From: Streptomyces sp. NBC_00091 | GTDB lineage: Bacteria > Actinomycetota > Actinomycetes > Streptomycetales > Streptomycetaceae | Direction of reading: 5' to 3' | NCBI RefSeq assembly: GCF_026343185.1 | Contig: NZ_JAPEMA010000001.1 | Coordinates: 558,001-622,000 of the forward strand | DNA length: 64,000 nt | Position numbers and translations under genes: made by a program | The notes under the pieces: model-generated | Database searches by the model: none | The model's input: only the letters and a program-made list of their open reading frames with translations | What the model was told of the DNA's origin: nothing | Shown here: positions 39,602 through 48,984 of the stretch, one piece after another | How positions within the stretch are numbered: the first letter of the stretch is position 1 | How the letters are laid out: every line of letters begins with the position of its first letter

Positions 39602-42195
39602 TGAGGTCCTGCTTTCTGTCGTTCGGGGCGGTCCCCGGTTGCGGTCGTTTCCTGCTCCGGGGGCTGCGCCGCGGCGGGGTCCGGCGGGCGGGCGCGGGTG
39701 ACCGCGCGCAGGGTGAGCACCATGGTCAGCCCGCCCCCGGGGGTGTCCTCGGCGGCGAGGGTGCCGTCCATGGACTCGGCGAAGCCCCGGGCCACCGCCA
39801 GTCCCAGGCCCACCCCGGCGCCGCGCGGGGCGTCCCCGTGCCGCTGGAACGGGGCGAAGATCCGGTCCTTGGCCTCGTCCGGGACCCCGGGCCCCCGGTC
39901 GACGACGCGCACCTCGACCCGGTCGCCGAGGAAGCTGGCCGCGACCAGCACCGGCTCCCCGAGGGGGCTGTACTTGACGGCGTTCTCCACCACGTTGGCC
40001 ACGGTCCGCTCCAGCAGCCCCGGGTCCACCGCCACCATCGGCAGGCTCTCCGGCACGTCCAGCACCACGCTGTCCTCCGGTACGCCGCCCAGCGCCATCG
40101 GGACCACCTCGTCGAGGTCGATCTCCCGGATCAGGGGGGTCACGGTGCCGGTCTGCAGCCGGGACATGTCGAGCAGGTTGCCCACCAGGTGGTCGAGCCG
40201 GTCGGCGCCGTGCTCGATGCCCGCGAGCAGCTCGGCCCGGTCCTCCTCGGACCAGTCCACGTCGTCGGAGCGCAGGGAGCTGACGGAGGCCTTGATGGAG
40301 GCCAGGGGCGTACGCAGGTCATGGCTGACGGCGGCCAGCAGGGCGGTCCGGATCCGGTTGCCCTCGGCCAGCCGGCGGGCCTCCTCGGCCTCCCCCACGA
40401 GCCGCTGGCGGTCCAGCACCACCGCGGCCTGGGCGGCGAAGGCGCCGAGCACCCGGCGGTCCTCGGCGGGCAGCACCCGCCCGGACAGGGCCAGGGCCAT
40501 GTCGTCGCCGATCGGCATGTCCACGTCCGCGTCCTCGGGGCGGGCCGCCGGGGCCGGGCCGACGCTGCCGGCCGGCTTCCAGGGCTCGAGCTCGCCCGCC
40601 CGCTCCAGCAGGGCCACCGACTCCATCGCGAAGGTCTCGCGCACCCGCTCCAGCAGCGCGTCCAGGGCGGTCTCGCCGCGCAGCACGCTCCCGGCCAGGA
40701 AGGAGAGGATCTCGGACTCGGCCCGCAGCCGCGCGGCCTGGTGCGTGCGCCGGGCGGCCAGGTCCACCACCGAGGCCACCGAGACGGCCACCCCGAAGAA
40801 GACCGAGATGGCCACGATGTTCTTCGGATCGGACACGGTGAACCGGTGGACCGGCGGTGCGAAGAAGTAGTTCAGCAGCAGGGAGCCGAAGGCGGCCGAG
40901 GCCAGCGCCGGCCAGCGCCCGCCCAGCAGGGCGGCGGCCACGGTCAGCGAGAGGAACAGCAGCATCTCGTTGGCCAGGCCCGGGTCGGCGTTCACATGGG
41001 TCAGCAGGACGGCCAGCAGGGCGGGGCAGAGGATGCCGACGACCCAGCCGGTGATGATCCGGGTCCGCCCGAGCCGGGCCGCCGAGCGGGCCACGGGCAG
41101 CCCGCGCCCCTTGGCGACCTCCTCGTGGGTGACGATGTGCACGTCGAGGTCGGGCCCCGAGTCCCGGGCGACGGTGGCGCCCACCCCGGGCCCCAGGACG
41201 TACTGCCAGTGCTTGCGGCGGCTGGAGCCCAGCACGATCTGGGTGGCGTTAATCCCCCGGGCGAAGGCGAGGAGGGCCTCGGGGACGTTGTCGCCAATGA
41301 CATGGTGAAACGTTCCGCCGAGATCCTCGACCAGGGTCCGCTGGACCGCCAGCTCCTTGGGGGAGGCCGAGGTCAGCCCGTCGCTGCGGGCGATGTAGAC
41401 GGCGAGGATCTCGCTGCCGGATCCCTTGGCGGCCATCCGCGAGGCCCGGCGGATCAGGGTGCGCCCCTCGGGCCCGCCGGTGAGCCCCACGACGATCCGC
41501 TCGCGCGCCTGCCAGGTGGAGTGGATGCCGTGCTCGCCCCGGTACTGCTGGAGGTACTCGTCGGCCCGGTCGGCGACCCACAGCAGCGCCAGCTCGCGCA
41601 GCGCGGTGAGGTTGCCGGGCCGGAAGTAGTTGGAGAGGGCCGCGTCGACCCGGTCGGACTTGTAGATGTTGCCGTGCGCCATGCGCCGGCGCAGGGCCTG
41701 CGGGGACATGTCGACCAGCTCGATCTGGTCGGCCCGCCGCACCACCTCGTCCGGCACCGTCTCGCGCTGGCGCACCCCGGTGATCGTCTCGACCACGTCC
41801 CCGAGGGACTCCAGGTGCTGGATGTTCACGGTGGACACCACGTCGATCCCGGCCCGCAGCAGCTCCTCCACGTCCTGCCAGCGCTTCGCGTTGCGCGAGC
41901 CGGGGACGTTCGTGTGCGCGAGCTCGTCCACCAGGGCCACGGCGGGGCGGCGGGCGAGCACCGCGTCCACGTCCATCTCCGTGAAGGCGGCCCCCCGGTA
42001 GGACAGCTCCCGCCGGGGCACCTGCTCCAGGCCGTGCAGCATGACCTCGGTCCGCGGCCGCCCGTGGTGCTCGACGAAGCCGACGACGCAGTCCGTGCCC
42101 CGCTCCACGCGGCGGTGGCCCTCCGAGAGCATGGCGTACGTTTTGCCCACACCGGGTGCCGCGCCCAGATGAATCCTTAGCCTGCCGCGTCCCAT
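39598..42195 (-). CDS. kdpD: KdpD-type sensor histidine kinase (865 aa)
   Basis: Membrane sensor for potassium/turgor. Order: N-terminal KdpD domain with Walker-like GAAPGVGKTYAM near 10-21, universal stress protein domain (about 235-350), four close transmembrane helices (about 385-480), GAF-like region (about 500-620), then the kinase with phospho-acceptor His in AVSHDLRTPL near residue 640 and an ATP-binding domain with NVVENAVKYS and GVGLGLAVA. ATG 42195 was chosen because the conserved MGRGRLRIHLG start follows a purine-rich site. Length is normal. The C terminus is a disordered Pro/Gln/Glu tail. It overlaps kdpE by four bases. Confidence 0.95.
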
Positions 42196-42368
42196 GCGCC
42201 CATTCTCGGGGACGTTCCTGCTGTTCACGCACCGAAGTGGTGCCGGACGGACATCCCTGACACATCCCTGACACCCGCCTGCGGCGCCGCACCCGGGCAT
42301 GCCGGTGGGCCCCGCCCGTGAAGGGATCGGGGCCCACCGGCGGAAAACCGCCCTGTGCCGGGTCCGGG

Positions 42369-43148
42369 TCAGCGGACCTCGGTGATCTCCGGACCGCGCT
42401 CCAGCTGGCCCATGCCGCCGCCGAAGCGCGAGCCCTCCTGGTCCTCGGCCGTCTGCACGCCGTCCGGCACCATCTGGGCGTCGTTCGGCAGCTTCAGGAC
42501 GATCGGGTCGCGCGGGGCCATCGGGCCGTCGCCGCGCAGGACGACGGTGTCCCGGAAGATCTGCTCCAGCACGCCGGCCGACTCGGGGCGCACCGCGCCC
42601 TGGCCGGAGATGACACCGCGCAGGAACCAGCGCGGGCCGTCGACGCCGACGAAGCGCACCAGCTGGGCGCCGGTCTGGCCGTCGGGCAGCGGTACGGGGA
42701 CCTGCGCGCGCAGCTCCCAGCCCAGCGGGCCGTCGACCTCGTCGATGATGCCGCCCTGCTGGGTGATGCCCGAGGCGATCTCGTCGCGGACCTCGCCCCA
42801 GATGCCCTCCTTCTTGGGCGCGGCGAAGGCCTGCAGCTGCACGGCGCTGTCGCCGAGGACCACGGTGGCGGCCACGATCGCGTCACCGGCGACCTCGACG
42901 CGCAGCTCCATGCCCTCGACACCGGGTACGAGGATGCCGCCCAGGTCGACCCGGCCGTCGGCCGGGTTGCCGAGCACCTCGGAGACGTCCCAGGGGCCGT
43001 CGGGCCGCGGGGCCGGGGGCAGGTTCAGCCGGCGCGGCGCGGCGGAGTCGTCGCCGCCGTCGCGCTCATCGCCGGCCACGCGGTCCACGACCTGCTCGGC
43101 CGCGCCGCCGTCCTTGGCGGAATCGTTCTTCTTGCGACGTCCGAACAC
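42369..43148 (-). CDS. DUF3710 protein (259 aa)
   Basis: Conserved actinobacterial protein of unknown function. The first 45 residues are charged and low complexity (FGRRKKNDSAKDG), and the rest is a compact alpha/beta domain with GPWDVSEV near 52, GGILVPGVEGMELRVEV near 70-86 and DGPRWFLRGVISG near 170. It lies one base after dut, a common pairing in Streptomyces. GTG 43148 follows GGACAGTGAC. No membrane segment or signal is seen. Confidence 0.87.
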   Translation of the reverse strand: MFGRRKKNDSAKDGGAAEQVVDRVAGDERDGGDDSAAPRRLNLPPAPRPDGPWDVSEVLGNPADGRVDLGGILVPGVEGMELRVEVAGDAIVAATVVLGDSAVQLQAFAAPKKEGIWGEVRDEIASGITQQGGIIDEVDGPLGWELRAQVPVPLPDGQTGAQLVRFVGVDGPRWFLRGVISGQGAVRPESAGVLEQIFRDTVVLRGDGPMAPRDPIVLKLPNDAQMVPDGVQTAEDQEGSRFGGGMGQLERGPEITEVR

Positions 43149-43149
43149 G

Positions 43150-43686
43150 TCACTGTCCTTCCCGGTCGGATACGACCGAAGCGTAGCCATTCCCACCCTG
43201 CTGACCAGCCCCGGATCCGGCCACGGCCGCATGACCGCCGGTAGAGCCGAACCCCCCGTCGGCCCGGGCCGAGCCGGGAAGCTCCGCCACCTCGTGGAAG
43301 CGCACCTTCTCGACCCGCTGGACAACCAGCTGGGCAATGCGGTCGAAACGCTCGAACCGCACGCTCTCGCGCGGGTCGAGATTGACCACGATCACCTTGA
43401 TTTCCCCACGGTACCCGGCATCCACCGTCCCCGGGGCATTCACGAGCGCGAGCCCGCAGCGAGCGGCCAGGCCGGAGCGCGGGTGCACGAAGGCGGCGTA
43501 CCCGTCGGGGAGGGCGATGGAGACGCCGGTGGGCAGTACGGCCCGCTCCCCCGGCTCCAGCTCGGCGGCCACGGTGGTCACCAGGTCGCAGCCGGCGTCG
43601 CCGGGGTGGCCGTAGGCGGGAAGGGGCACCTCGGGGTCGACGCGGCGGATCAGCACGTCGACGGGAGCGTGGTTGTTCTGGGACAT
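43150..43686 (-). CDS. dut: dUTP diphosphatase (178 aa)
   Basis: Trimeric dUTPase that converts dUTP to dUMP and diphosphate, keeping uracil out of DNA and supplying dTMP synthesis. The five motifs are visible: PGDAGCDL near 28-35, HPRSGLA near 68-74, GTVDAGYRGEIKV near 86-98, RIAQLVVQ near 116-123 and the Gly-rich C-terminal arm RADGGFGSTGGH near 142-153. A non-conserved Gly/Ser tail of about 25 residues follows. The ATG at 43686 shares one base with the upstream thioesterase stop (TGATG). It is cytoplasmic. Confidence 0.97.
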   Translation of the reverse strand: MSQNNHAPVDVLIRRVDPEVPLPAYGHPGDAGCDLVTTVAAELEPGERAVLPTGVSIALPDGYAAFVHPRSGLAARCGLALVNAPGTVDAGYRGEIKVIVVNLDPRESVRFERFDRIAQLVVQRVEKVRFHEVAELPGSARADGGFGSTGGHAAVAGSGAGQQGGNGYASVVSDREGQ

Positions 43687-44270
43687 CAGGGGTTCACCTC
43701 GAAGGCGCGTGCGCGCCTGACCTGGTCCGGGTCGGCCATCGCCGCCCGGATCTCCTCGGGCCGACCGTTGTCGATGAAGTGGTCGACCTTCACCTCGATG
43801 AAGAGCGCGTCCGCGCGGACGGCGACGGGGCCGTCCGCGCCGCCTATCCGGCCCACCGCCGTGCAGTAGATCTTCCGGCCCGCGACGGCGGTGACCTCGG
43901 CCTCCAGGTACAGCACGGTGTCCACGGGCACGGGCCGCACGAAGTCGGTCTCCAGCCGTCCGGTCACCGCGATGACGCGCAGCAGCCAGTTCAGGGAGCC
44001 CAGCGTCTCGTCGAGCGCGGTGGCCAGCACGCCGCCGTGGGCGAGACCGGGCGCGCCCTGGTGGGCGGGCCTGACGGTGAACTCCGCGGTGACGCGTACG
44101 CCCTCACCCGCGCGGGCCTCCAGATGGAGCCCGTGCGACTGGCCCCCGCCGCAGCCGAAACAGTGTTCGTAGTGCGCGCCGAGCAGCTCACCGGGCGCCG
44201 GGGCATCGGGGTGCCGGACCGGCGCGGTGGCGTCGGCCGGGGGCGTCAACGCTGTGTTTCGTCCACTCAC
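43686..44270 (-). CDS. PaaI-family hotdog thioesterase (194 aa)
   Basis: Acyl-CoA thioesterase of the hotdog fold. Characteristic segments are HCFGCGGGQSHGLHL near 45-59, HQGAPGLAHGGVLATALDETLGSL near 80-103 with the catalytic Gly/Asp-type residues, and a long final beta sheet. Substrate is unknown. I used GTG 44270 because the upstream in-frame sequence is non-conserved; ATG codons further up give unlikely extensions. It diverges from the DUF3093 gene and is coupled to dut by TGATG. Confidence 0.85.
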   Translation of the reverse strand: MSGRNTALTPPADATAPVRHPDAPAPGELLGAHYEHCFGCGGGQSHGLHLEARAGEGVRVTAEFTVRPAHQGAPGLAHGGVLATALDETLGSLNWLLRVIAVTGRLETDFVRPVPVDTVLYLEAEVTAVAGRKIYCTAVGRIGGADGPVAVRADALFIEVKVDHFIDNGRPEEIRAAMADPDQVRRARAFEVNP

Positions 44271-44328
44271 AGCCGCTGACCTTACCCGCGCGGCTACCCG
44301 CCGGTCGCCTCGTGGGAGGCTTGGGCTC

Positions 44329-44799
44329 ATGCAGCTCTCCCCCGCGCACCACGACGAACGCCTCTCCGCCCCCCGCTCCTGGTGGGGCATCGCCGCGCTG
44401 ACCGGTCTGGCGTGCGCGCTGATGCTGCTGCCGCTCGGGACCCTGCCGCTGCTGGCGGGGCTGGTCGGCGGCGCCGCGCTGACGGGGATGCTGGTGAGCT
44501 CGTACGGTTCCGCGCGCGTGCGCGTGGTGAACGGCGCGCTGGCCGCGGGTGACGCCCGGATCCCGGTGACGGCCCTGGGCGAGCCCGAGGTGCTGGAGGC
44601 GGAGGAGGCCCGCGCCTGGCGCACGTACAAGGCCGACACCCGCGCCTTCATGCTGATGCGCAGCTACGTCCCCACGGCGGTCCGGGTGGAGGTCACGGAC
44701 CCGGCGGACCCGACCCCGTACGTGTACGTCTCCACGCGCGAGCCCCAGGCCCTGGCGGCCGCCATCCGCGCGGCGAAGAACGTCCCCGCCGGCGCCTGA
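44329..44799 (+). CDS. DUF3093 membrane protein (156 aa)
   Basis: Small actinobacterial membrane protein with two adjacent hydrophobic helices (about 20-65) and a soluble C-terminal domain with DTRAFMLMRSYVPTAVRVEV near 105 and a PTPYVYVSTREPQALAAAI segment. Function is unknown. ATG 44329 follows GGGAGG within a short leader. It diverges from the thioesterase-dut-DUF3710 unit, the arrangement usually seen in Streptomyces. Confidence 0.87.
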   Translation: MQLSPAHHDERLSAPRSWWGIAALTGLACALMLLPLGTLPLLAGLVGGAALTGMLVSSYGSARVRVVNGALAAGDARIPVTALGEPEVLEAEEARAWRTYKADTRAFMLMRSYVPTAVRVEVTDPADPTPYVYVSTREPQALAAAIRAAKNVPAGA

Positions 44800-44820
44800 G
44801 TCCCGGCGGGCGCGCCCGGG

Positions 44821-44880
44821 GCGGAGAGATCCCGGGCGGAGAGATCCCGGGCGGAGAGATCCCGGGCGGAGAGATCCCGG
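44821..44880. repeat. Four exact 15-bp tandem repeats
   Basis: The unit GCGGAGAGATCCCGG occurs four times without interruption, followed by two degenerate copies, in the 132-base gap between the convergent DUF3093 and EcsC-like genes. It is a minisatellite likely to vary between strains; no coding function is supported. Confidence 0.9.
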
Positions 44881-44931
44881 GCGGCGGGGTCCGGGACGGC
44901 GGGGTCCGGGACGGGGGTCCGCCGGTCGGGC

Positions 44932-45867
44932 TCAGCCGCGAGCGCCCGGGTCCGGACCCTCCAGTGCGGCCCTGGTGACCCCGGGAAGGGCCTGGGAGGG
45001 GGCGTCAAGGGGCTGGAGCTCCGCCAGGGCTTCCCAGGGCACGGCCCGGCGCCGCAGGTCAGCACGCACCTTCTCGGCGAGTTTCCTGGTGTCCCGGCGG
45101 TTCATGACCGCTCCTACGGCCGCGCCCACCATGAAGGGCATGAGGTTCGGCAGGTTGCGGATCATCCGCTTCATGATCTGCTGGCGCAGCTCGCGCTTCA
45201 TCTGACCGCCCAGCGCCGCGTTCAGCGTCGTCGGCTTGGTCAGGTCGATCCCGCGCTCCTGGGTCCAGGACGTCAGGTAGGCGAGGCTGCGGTCCTTCAG
45301 GGCGCCCGGCGGGCGCTGCCCGTAGACCTCGTGCAGCTCGGCGATGAGCTTCAGCTCGATCGCGGCGACGCCGGTGATCTCCGCGGCCAGCTCCGCCGGC
45401 ATCGCGGGCGGCACGGGAAGCATGGCCGCGGCGCCGATGCCCGCGCCCACGGTGGAGGTGCCGTTGGCGGCCCCGGTGATCAGCTTGTCGGCCAGCTGAT
45501 CGGGACCGAGGCCCGGGAACTGCGCGCGCAGCGTCGCGAGGTCCCGTACCGGAACGCGCGGGGCGTTCTCGATGATTCGGTCGGTGATGTACAGGGCGGC
45601 GGCTCTCGCACTCTCGCCGCCCTTGCGCACACCGTTCTTGACGGCTTGCATCCGACGCGCCCCGGGCCTGCCCCGGGACTCCTCGTCCGCCACTGTGGCC
45701 GGCGGCACCGCCTCAGCGGTGTCGGACGGCACGACAGTCGTCCCGAAGGGCCGGCCGCCGGGAGCTCCGGGGCCCGTTTCCGGGCCCTTGGCCACCGCCT
45801 GAGCCTGCACCTCCGGATCGCCGGATTTCCGGAAGCGCAGCTTCCGAAACGGCGTCGAGCCGGTCAC
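44932..45867 (-). CDS. Conserved protein, weakly EcsC-like (311 aa)
   Basis: I recognise this only weakly. The N-terminal 70 residues are low complexity. The rest has amphipathic helices, a hydrophobic Gly/Ala/Pro stretch near 140-165 (GAAAMLPVPPAMPAEL) and a C-terminal NLMPFMVGAAVGAVMNRRDTRKLAEKVRADLRRR segment, which resembles the end of EcsC-family membrane-associated proteins. Function is unknown. GTG 45867 is eight bases after the DUF4193 gene stop, so the two probably form a unit. The 15-bp tandem repeats lie just past its stop. Confidence 0.8.
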   Translation of the reverse strand: MTGSTPFRKLRFRKSGDPEVQAQAVAKGPETGPGAPGGRPFGTTVVPSDTAEAVPPATVADEESRGRPGARRMQAVKNGVRKGGESARAAALYITDRIIENAPRVPVRDLATLRAQFPGLGPDQLADKLITGAANGTSTVGAGIGAAAMLPVPPAMPAELAAEITGVAAIELKLIAELHEVYGQRPPGALKDRSLAYLTSWTQERGIDLTKPTTLNAALGGQMKRELRQQIMKRMIRNLPNLMPFMVGAAVGAVMNRRDTRKLAEKVRADLRRRAVPWEALAELQPLDAPSQALPGVTRAALEGPDPGARG

Positions 45868-45875
45868 GGCCGTCC

Positions 45876-46172
45876 TCAGTCGCAGTCGCGACAGATCGGC
45901 TGACCGTTCTTCTCCCGCGCCAGCTGGCTGCGGTGGTGAACCAGGAAGCAGCTCGTGCAGGTGAACTCATCGGCCTGCTTGGGCAGCACCCGGACGGCCA
46001 GCTCCTCATTGGAGAGGTCCGCACCGGGCAGCTCGAGGCTCTCGGCGCCGTCGAAGTCCTCGACGTCTACGTTCGAGGACGACTTCTCGCTGCGCCGGGC
46101 CTTCAGCTCTTCAATGCTGTCGTTGTCGACGTCGTCGTCGGTCTTGCGTGGGGTGTCGTAGTCCGTTGCCAT
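45876..46172 (-). CDS. DUF4193 zinc-ribbon protein (98 aa)
   Basis: Short acidic actinobacterial protein of the DUF4193 family. The C terminus forms a probable zinc ribbon, with Cys-x2-Cys in FTCTSCFLVHH and Cys-x2-Cys in ICRDCD at the very end. The N-terminal half is disordered and rich in Asp, Glu and Ser. Function is unknown, though the family is highly conserved in Streptomyces. A 385-base gap (46173-46557) separates it from cutS and probably holds its promoter. Confidence 0.9.
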   Translation of the reverse strand: MATDYDTPRKTDDDVDNDSIEELKARRSEKSSSNVDVEDFDGAESLELPGADLSNEELAVRVLPKQADEFTCTSCFLVHHRSQLAREKNGQPICRDCD

Positions 46173-46403
46173 TTTGTTCGCTCTCCCCCTCTGGGATTTA
46201 GCGGTGTCTCAGCGCACGTAACGCGCGAGAGGCCGGACTTGTGCCCGACCTGAGGCGGAGATTTTGCCTCACATCAAGGTCTGTTACTCAATCGACACCC
46301 AGCCGCATGCCCGAAGGCCCTTGTGGCTGGGATGTCGAGCGGGACCGTACACGGTCCGGGGGCCGTCTTGCACGAACGCCACCCCGTGTATTTCCCGCCA
46401 TCA

Positions 46404-46445
46404 GGGGGGCCGGAAACCCGGACTTCCCGGGCTTTCCGGCCTCCC
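46404..46445 (-). terminator. Bulged hairpin downstream of cutS
   Basis: Arms of about 17 bases pair with one bulged base (GGCCGGAAACCCGG against CCGGG-TTTCCGGCC) around ACTTC, 110 bases past the cutS stop. It probably ends the cutRS transcript. Confidence 0.6.
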
Positions 46446-46482
46446 TTGGGTCACAGAACGCACATGACCCGACACTCGACAC

Positions 46483-46496
46483 TGTGATCGATCACA
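46483..46496. promoter_or_regulatory. Perfect palindrome TGTGATCGATCACA
   Basis: Fits the GTG-N6-CAC pattern reported for Streptomyces Crp. It lies 62 bases after the cutS stop and 311 bases before the DUF4193 start. Crp binding is an inference from the pattern. Confidence 0.45.
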
Positions 46497-46557
46497 CAGG
46501 AGCCGTCCACGGGCGCCCCCTTCCGTTCTGCTGACGGCGAACAGGGCCCCGGGTGGA

Positions 46558-47802
46558 TCAAAGGGGCAACGTGACACGCATCACGAGGCCACCGCCCTCC
46601 CGGGGGGTCGCGAGGATGCGGCCGCCGTGTGCGCGCGCCACGGAGCGCGCGATCGACAGACCGAGCCCCACACCCTTGTCACTGCCCGTGCGCTCGGTAC
46701 GCAGCCGTCTGAAGGGCTCGAAGAGGTTGTCCACCTCGTACGCGGGAACCACGGGACCCGTGTTCGAAACGAGGAGCACCGCCTGGCCGTGCTGGACCTC
46801 GGTCGTGACCTCCACCCAGCCGCCCTCCGGCACGTTGTACCGGACGGCGTTCTGCACCAGGTTGAGGGCGATCCGCTCGAGCAGTACGCCGTTGCCCTGG
46901 ACCACGGCCAGGGCGCGCTCGCCGCGGATCTCCACGCCCTTGCCGAGGGCCTCCCCGCGGGCCTGGTCGATGGCGCGCGAGGCGACCTCCGCCAGGTCGA
47001 CCGGTTTTCGCTCGACGATCTGGTTCTCGCTGCGGGCCAGCAGCAGCAGCCCTTCGACCAGCTGCTCGCTGCGCTCGTTGGTGGCCAGCAGCGTCTTGCC
47101 CAGCTGCTGGAGCTCCACGGGCGCTCCGGGGTCCGAGAGGTGGACCTCGAGCAGCGTCCGGTTGATGGCCAGCGGGGTCCGCAGCTCGTGCGAGGCGTTG
47201 GCCACGAAGCGCTGCTGGGCCGTGAAGGCCCGCTCCAGGCGGTCGAGCATCTCGTCGAAGGTGTCGGCGAGCTCCTTCAGCTCGTCGTCCGGCCCGTCCA
47301 GCTCGATCCGCCGGGTCAGGTCGGAGCCGACCACCCGGCGGGCGGTCCGGGTGATCTTGCCCAGCGGCGAGAGCACCCGGCCGGCCATCGCGTAGCCGAA
47401 GGCGAAGGCGATGACGCTCAGGCCCAGCAGGGCCATCAGGGAGCGGCTGAGCAGGTCGTCCAGGGCGTGCTTGCGCTGGTCGAGGATGCACTGCCCGATC
47501 GCGGCGTTGAACTGGTCGATCGACTGGTCGATGCCCACGCCGGAGCAGGTGGTGCTGGAGACCTCGACCTTCTGGCCGCCGACGATCTTGAACGGGAGCG
47601 CGTTGCCCTCCCGCAGGGCCTGCGCGGCCAGCAGGTAGATGATCGAGAGCAGCAGGATCCCGGCGATCAGGAACATGCCGCCGTACAGCAGCGTGAGGCG
47701 TATCCGGATCGTGGGCCTCAGCCAAGGGAAAGGACCCTCGGGCTGGCCGGGGTCCCAGGTCGGTTTCGGTGGCGCCGCCGGTGGCGCCGGGGTCGCGGCC
47801 AC
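46558..47802 (-). CDS. cutS: CutS sensor histidine kinase (414 aa)
   Basis: Membrane histidine kinase of the CutRS system. Order: Pro-rich cytoplasmic start, helix about 35-60, external sensor about 61-115, helix about 118-140, HAMP linker, phospho-acceptor His in ANASHELRTPLA near 222 and an ATP-binding domain with NLVQNAVRYN and GVGLGLSIAR. The external loop has exactly two cysteines, Cys86 and Cys105, a feature linked in recent work on this system to sensing disulfide formation. GTG 47802 lies four bases after the cutR stop. Length equals the known CutS. Confidence 0.93.
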   Translation of the reverse strand: MAATPAPPAAPPKPTWDPGQPEGPFPWLRPTIRIRLTLLYGGMFLIAGILLLSIIYLLAAQALREGNALPFKIVGGQKVEVSSTTCSGVGIDQSIDQFNAAIGQCILDQRKHALDDLLSRSLMALLGLSVIAFAFGYAMAGRVLSPLGKITRTARRVVGSDLTRRIELDGPDDELKELADTFDEMLDRLERAFTAQQRFVANASHELRTPLAINRTLLEVHLSDPGAPVELQQLGKTLLATNERSEQLVEGLLLLARSENQIVERKPVDLAEVASRAIDQARGEALGKGVEIRGERALAVVQGNGVLLERIALNLVQNAVRYNVPEGGWVEVTTEVQHGQAVLLVSNTGPVVPAYEVDNLFEPFRRLRTERTGSDKGVGLGLSIARSVARAHGGRILATPREGGGLVMRVTLPL

Positions 47803-47806
47803 CGGG

Positions 47807-48460
47807 TCAGATCCGGTATCCGGAGCCGGGCACGGTCACGATGACGGGCGGCTCCCCGAGCTTGCGGCGCAGCGTCATCACGGTCACCCGGACCACGTTG
47901 GTGAACGGGTCGGTGTTCTCGTCCCAGGCCTTCTCCAGCAGCTGCTCGGCGGACACCACGGTCCCCTCGCTGCGCATGAGCACCTCCAGCACCGCGAACT
48001 CCTTGGGCGCCAGCTGCACCTCCCGGCCCTCGCGGAACACCTCGCGCCGGTTCGGGTCCAGCTTGATGCCGGCCCGCTCCAGTACGGGCGGCAGCGCGAC
48101 GGTCGTACGCCGCCCGAGGGCGCGCACGCGGGCGGTCAGCTCGCTGAAGGCGAAGGGCTTGGGCAGATAGTCGTCGGCCCCCAGTTCGAGGCCCTCGACG
48201 CGGTCGCTGACGTCACCGGAGGCGGTGAGCATGAGCACGCGGGTGGGCATGCCCAGTTCGATGATCTTCCGGCAGACGTCGTCACCGTGCACCAGCGGAA
48301 GGTCCCGGTCGAGCACGACCACGTCGTAGTCGTTCACCCCGACGCGCTCCAGGGCCGCGGCGCCGTCGTACACGACGTCCACGGCCATGGCCTCCCGGCG
48401 CAGGCCGGTGGCCACCGCATCGGCGAGCAGCTGCTCGTCCTCGACGACGAGTACGCGCAC
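47807..48460 (-). CDS. cutR: CutR response regulator (217 aa)
   Basis: OmpR-class response regulator. The receiver domain has VVEDEQ near 5-10, phospho-acceptor Asp in VVVLDRDLPLVHG near 51 and Lys in PKPFAF near 101. The winged helix follows (about 125-217), ending VPGSGYRI. It matches remembered S. lividans/S. coelicolor CutR along its length, including 217 residues from the GTG 48460 start, preceded by an AAGGAA site. It controls genes for protein secretion and quality control in that system. It forms an operon with cutS. Confidence 0.95.
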   Translation of the reverse strand: MRVLVVEDEQLLADAVATGLRREAMAVDVVYDGAAALERVGVNDYDVVVLDRDLPLVHGDDVCRKIIELGMPTRVLMLTASGDVSDRVEGLELGADDYLPKPFAFSELTARVRALGRRTTVALPPVLERAGIKLDPNRREVFREGREVQLAPKEFAVLEVLMRSEGTVVSAEQLLEKAWDENTDPFTNVVRVTVMTLRRKLGEPPVIVTVPGSGYRI

Positions 48461-48722
48461 GTCGTTTCCTTCCTTCGAGCCCAGAAGGGCACACGTGTAT
48501 TGCGCCTCCATCCTGCCGGTTTCGGCCGTAAACCGGCTGTAAGGCGCCCTGGGGCCCGTCCGGGACGGGTGTGCGGGGGTGGAATTGAGGATTCCCTCGC
48601 CTTACGAGGTTTCTGGGCCCAGGGTGCCGGGGAGGACGACAGCACACCCCAACCACACCCTGACGCGGCGGACTGCTCCGTGCTCTCCCGCCGCCGACCC
48701 ACGCAGAGGGGGCGCACCCACC

Positions 48723-48890
48723 ATGGACGCATTCACCGCGGGTCTCCTGCAGCGCATCAAGGCCACGCAGTCGGACCTCAGCAAGGCCCGTGAGACGGGC
48801 GACGACTACCTCGCGGATGTGGAACAGGCCGAGCTGGAAGATCTCCAGCGGCTCGCCGCAGAGCACGGCGTTCCGGTCTCCGCCGCCTGA
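48723..48890 (+). CDS. Small conserved-looking protein (55 aa)
   Basis: A short acidic, helical protein: MDAFTAGLLQRIKATQSDLSK and then ARETGDDYLADVEQAELEDLQRLAAEHGV. It is divergent from cutR with a GAGGGGGC site before ATG 48723. The composition and codon use are like a real gene, and a similar small gene beside cutRS would be expected in other Streptomyces, but I cannot name a function. It may form a two-helix bundle. Confidence 0.7.
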   Translation: MDAFTAGLLQRIKATQSDLSKARETGDDYLADVEQAELEDLQRLAAEHGVPVSAA

Positions 48891-48984
48891 CCCGACGGCA
48901 CCTACGAGCTCACAGCGCATCCACCGGACCCCGGCCGCCTCCCAGGCGCCCGGGGTCCGGTGCTGTGCCGTGCTGTGCCGTGCC

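Larger units (their letters stand above)
46173..46557. other. 385-base gap between cutS and the DUF4193 gene
   Basis: No convincing gene is seen. It contains a bulged hairpin at 46404-46445 and a perfect 14-bp palindrome at 46483-46496. The remainder probably holds the promoter of the DUF4193 gene, but no clear boxes could be assigned. Confidence 0.6.

Noticed and set aside
44664..45065. Minus-strand frame encoding repeats of ARDLS across the 15-bp array
   Set aside because: It runs into two real genes in other frames and exists only because the repeat unit is a multiple of three.
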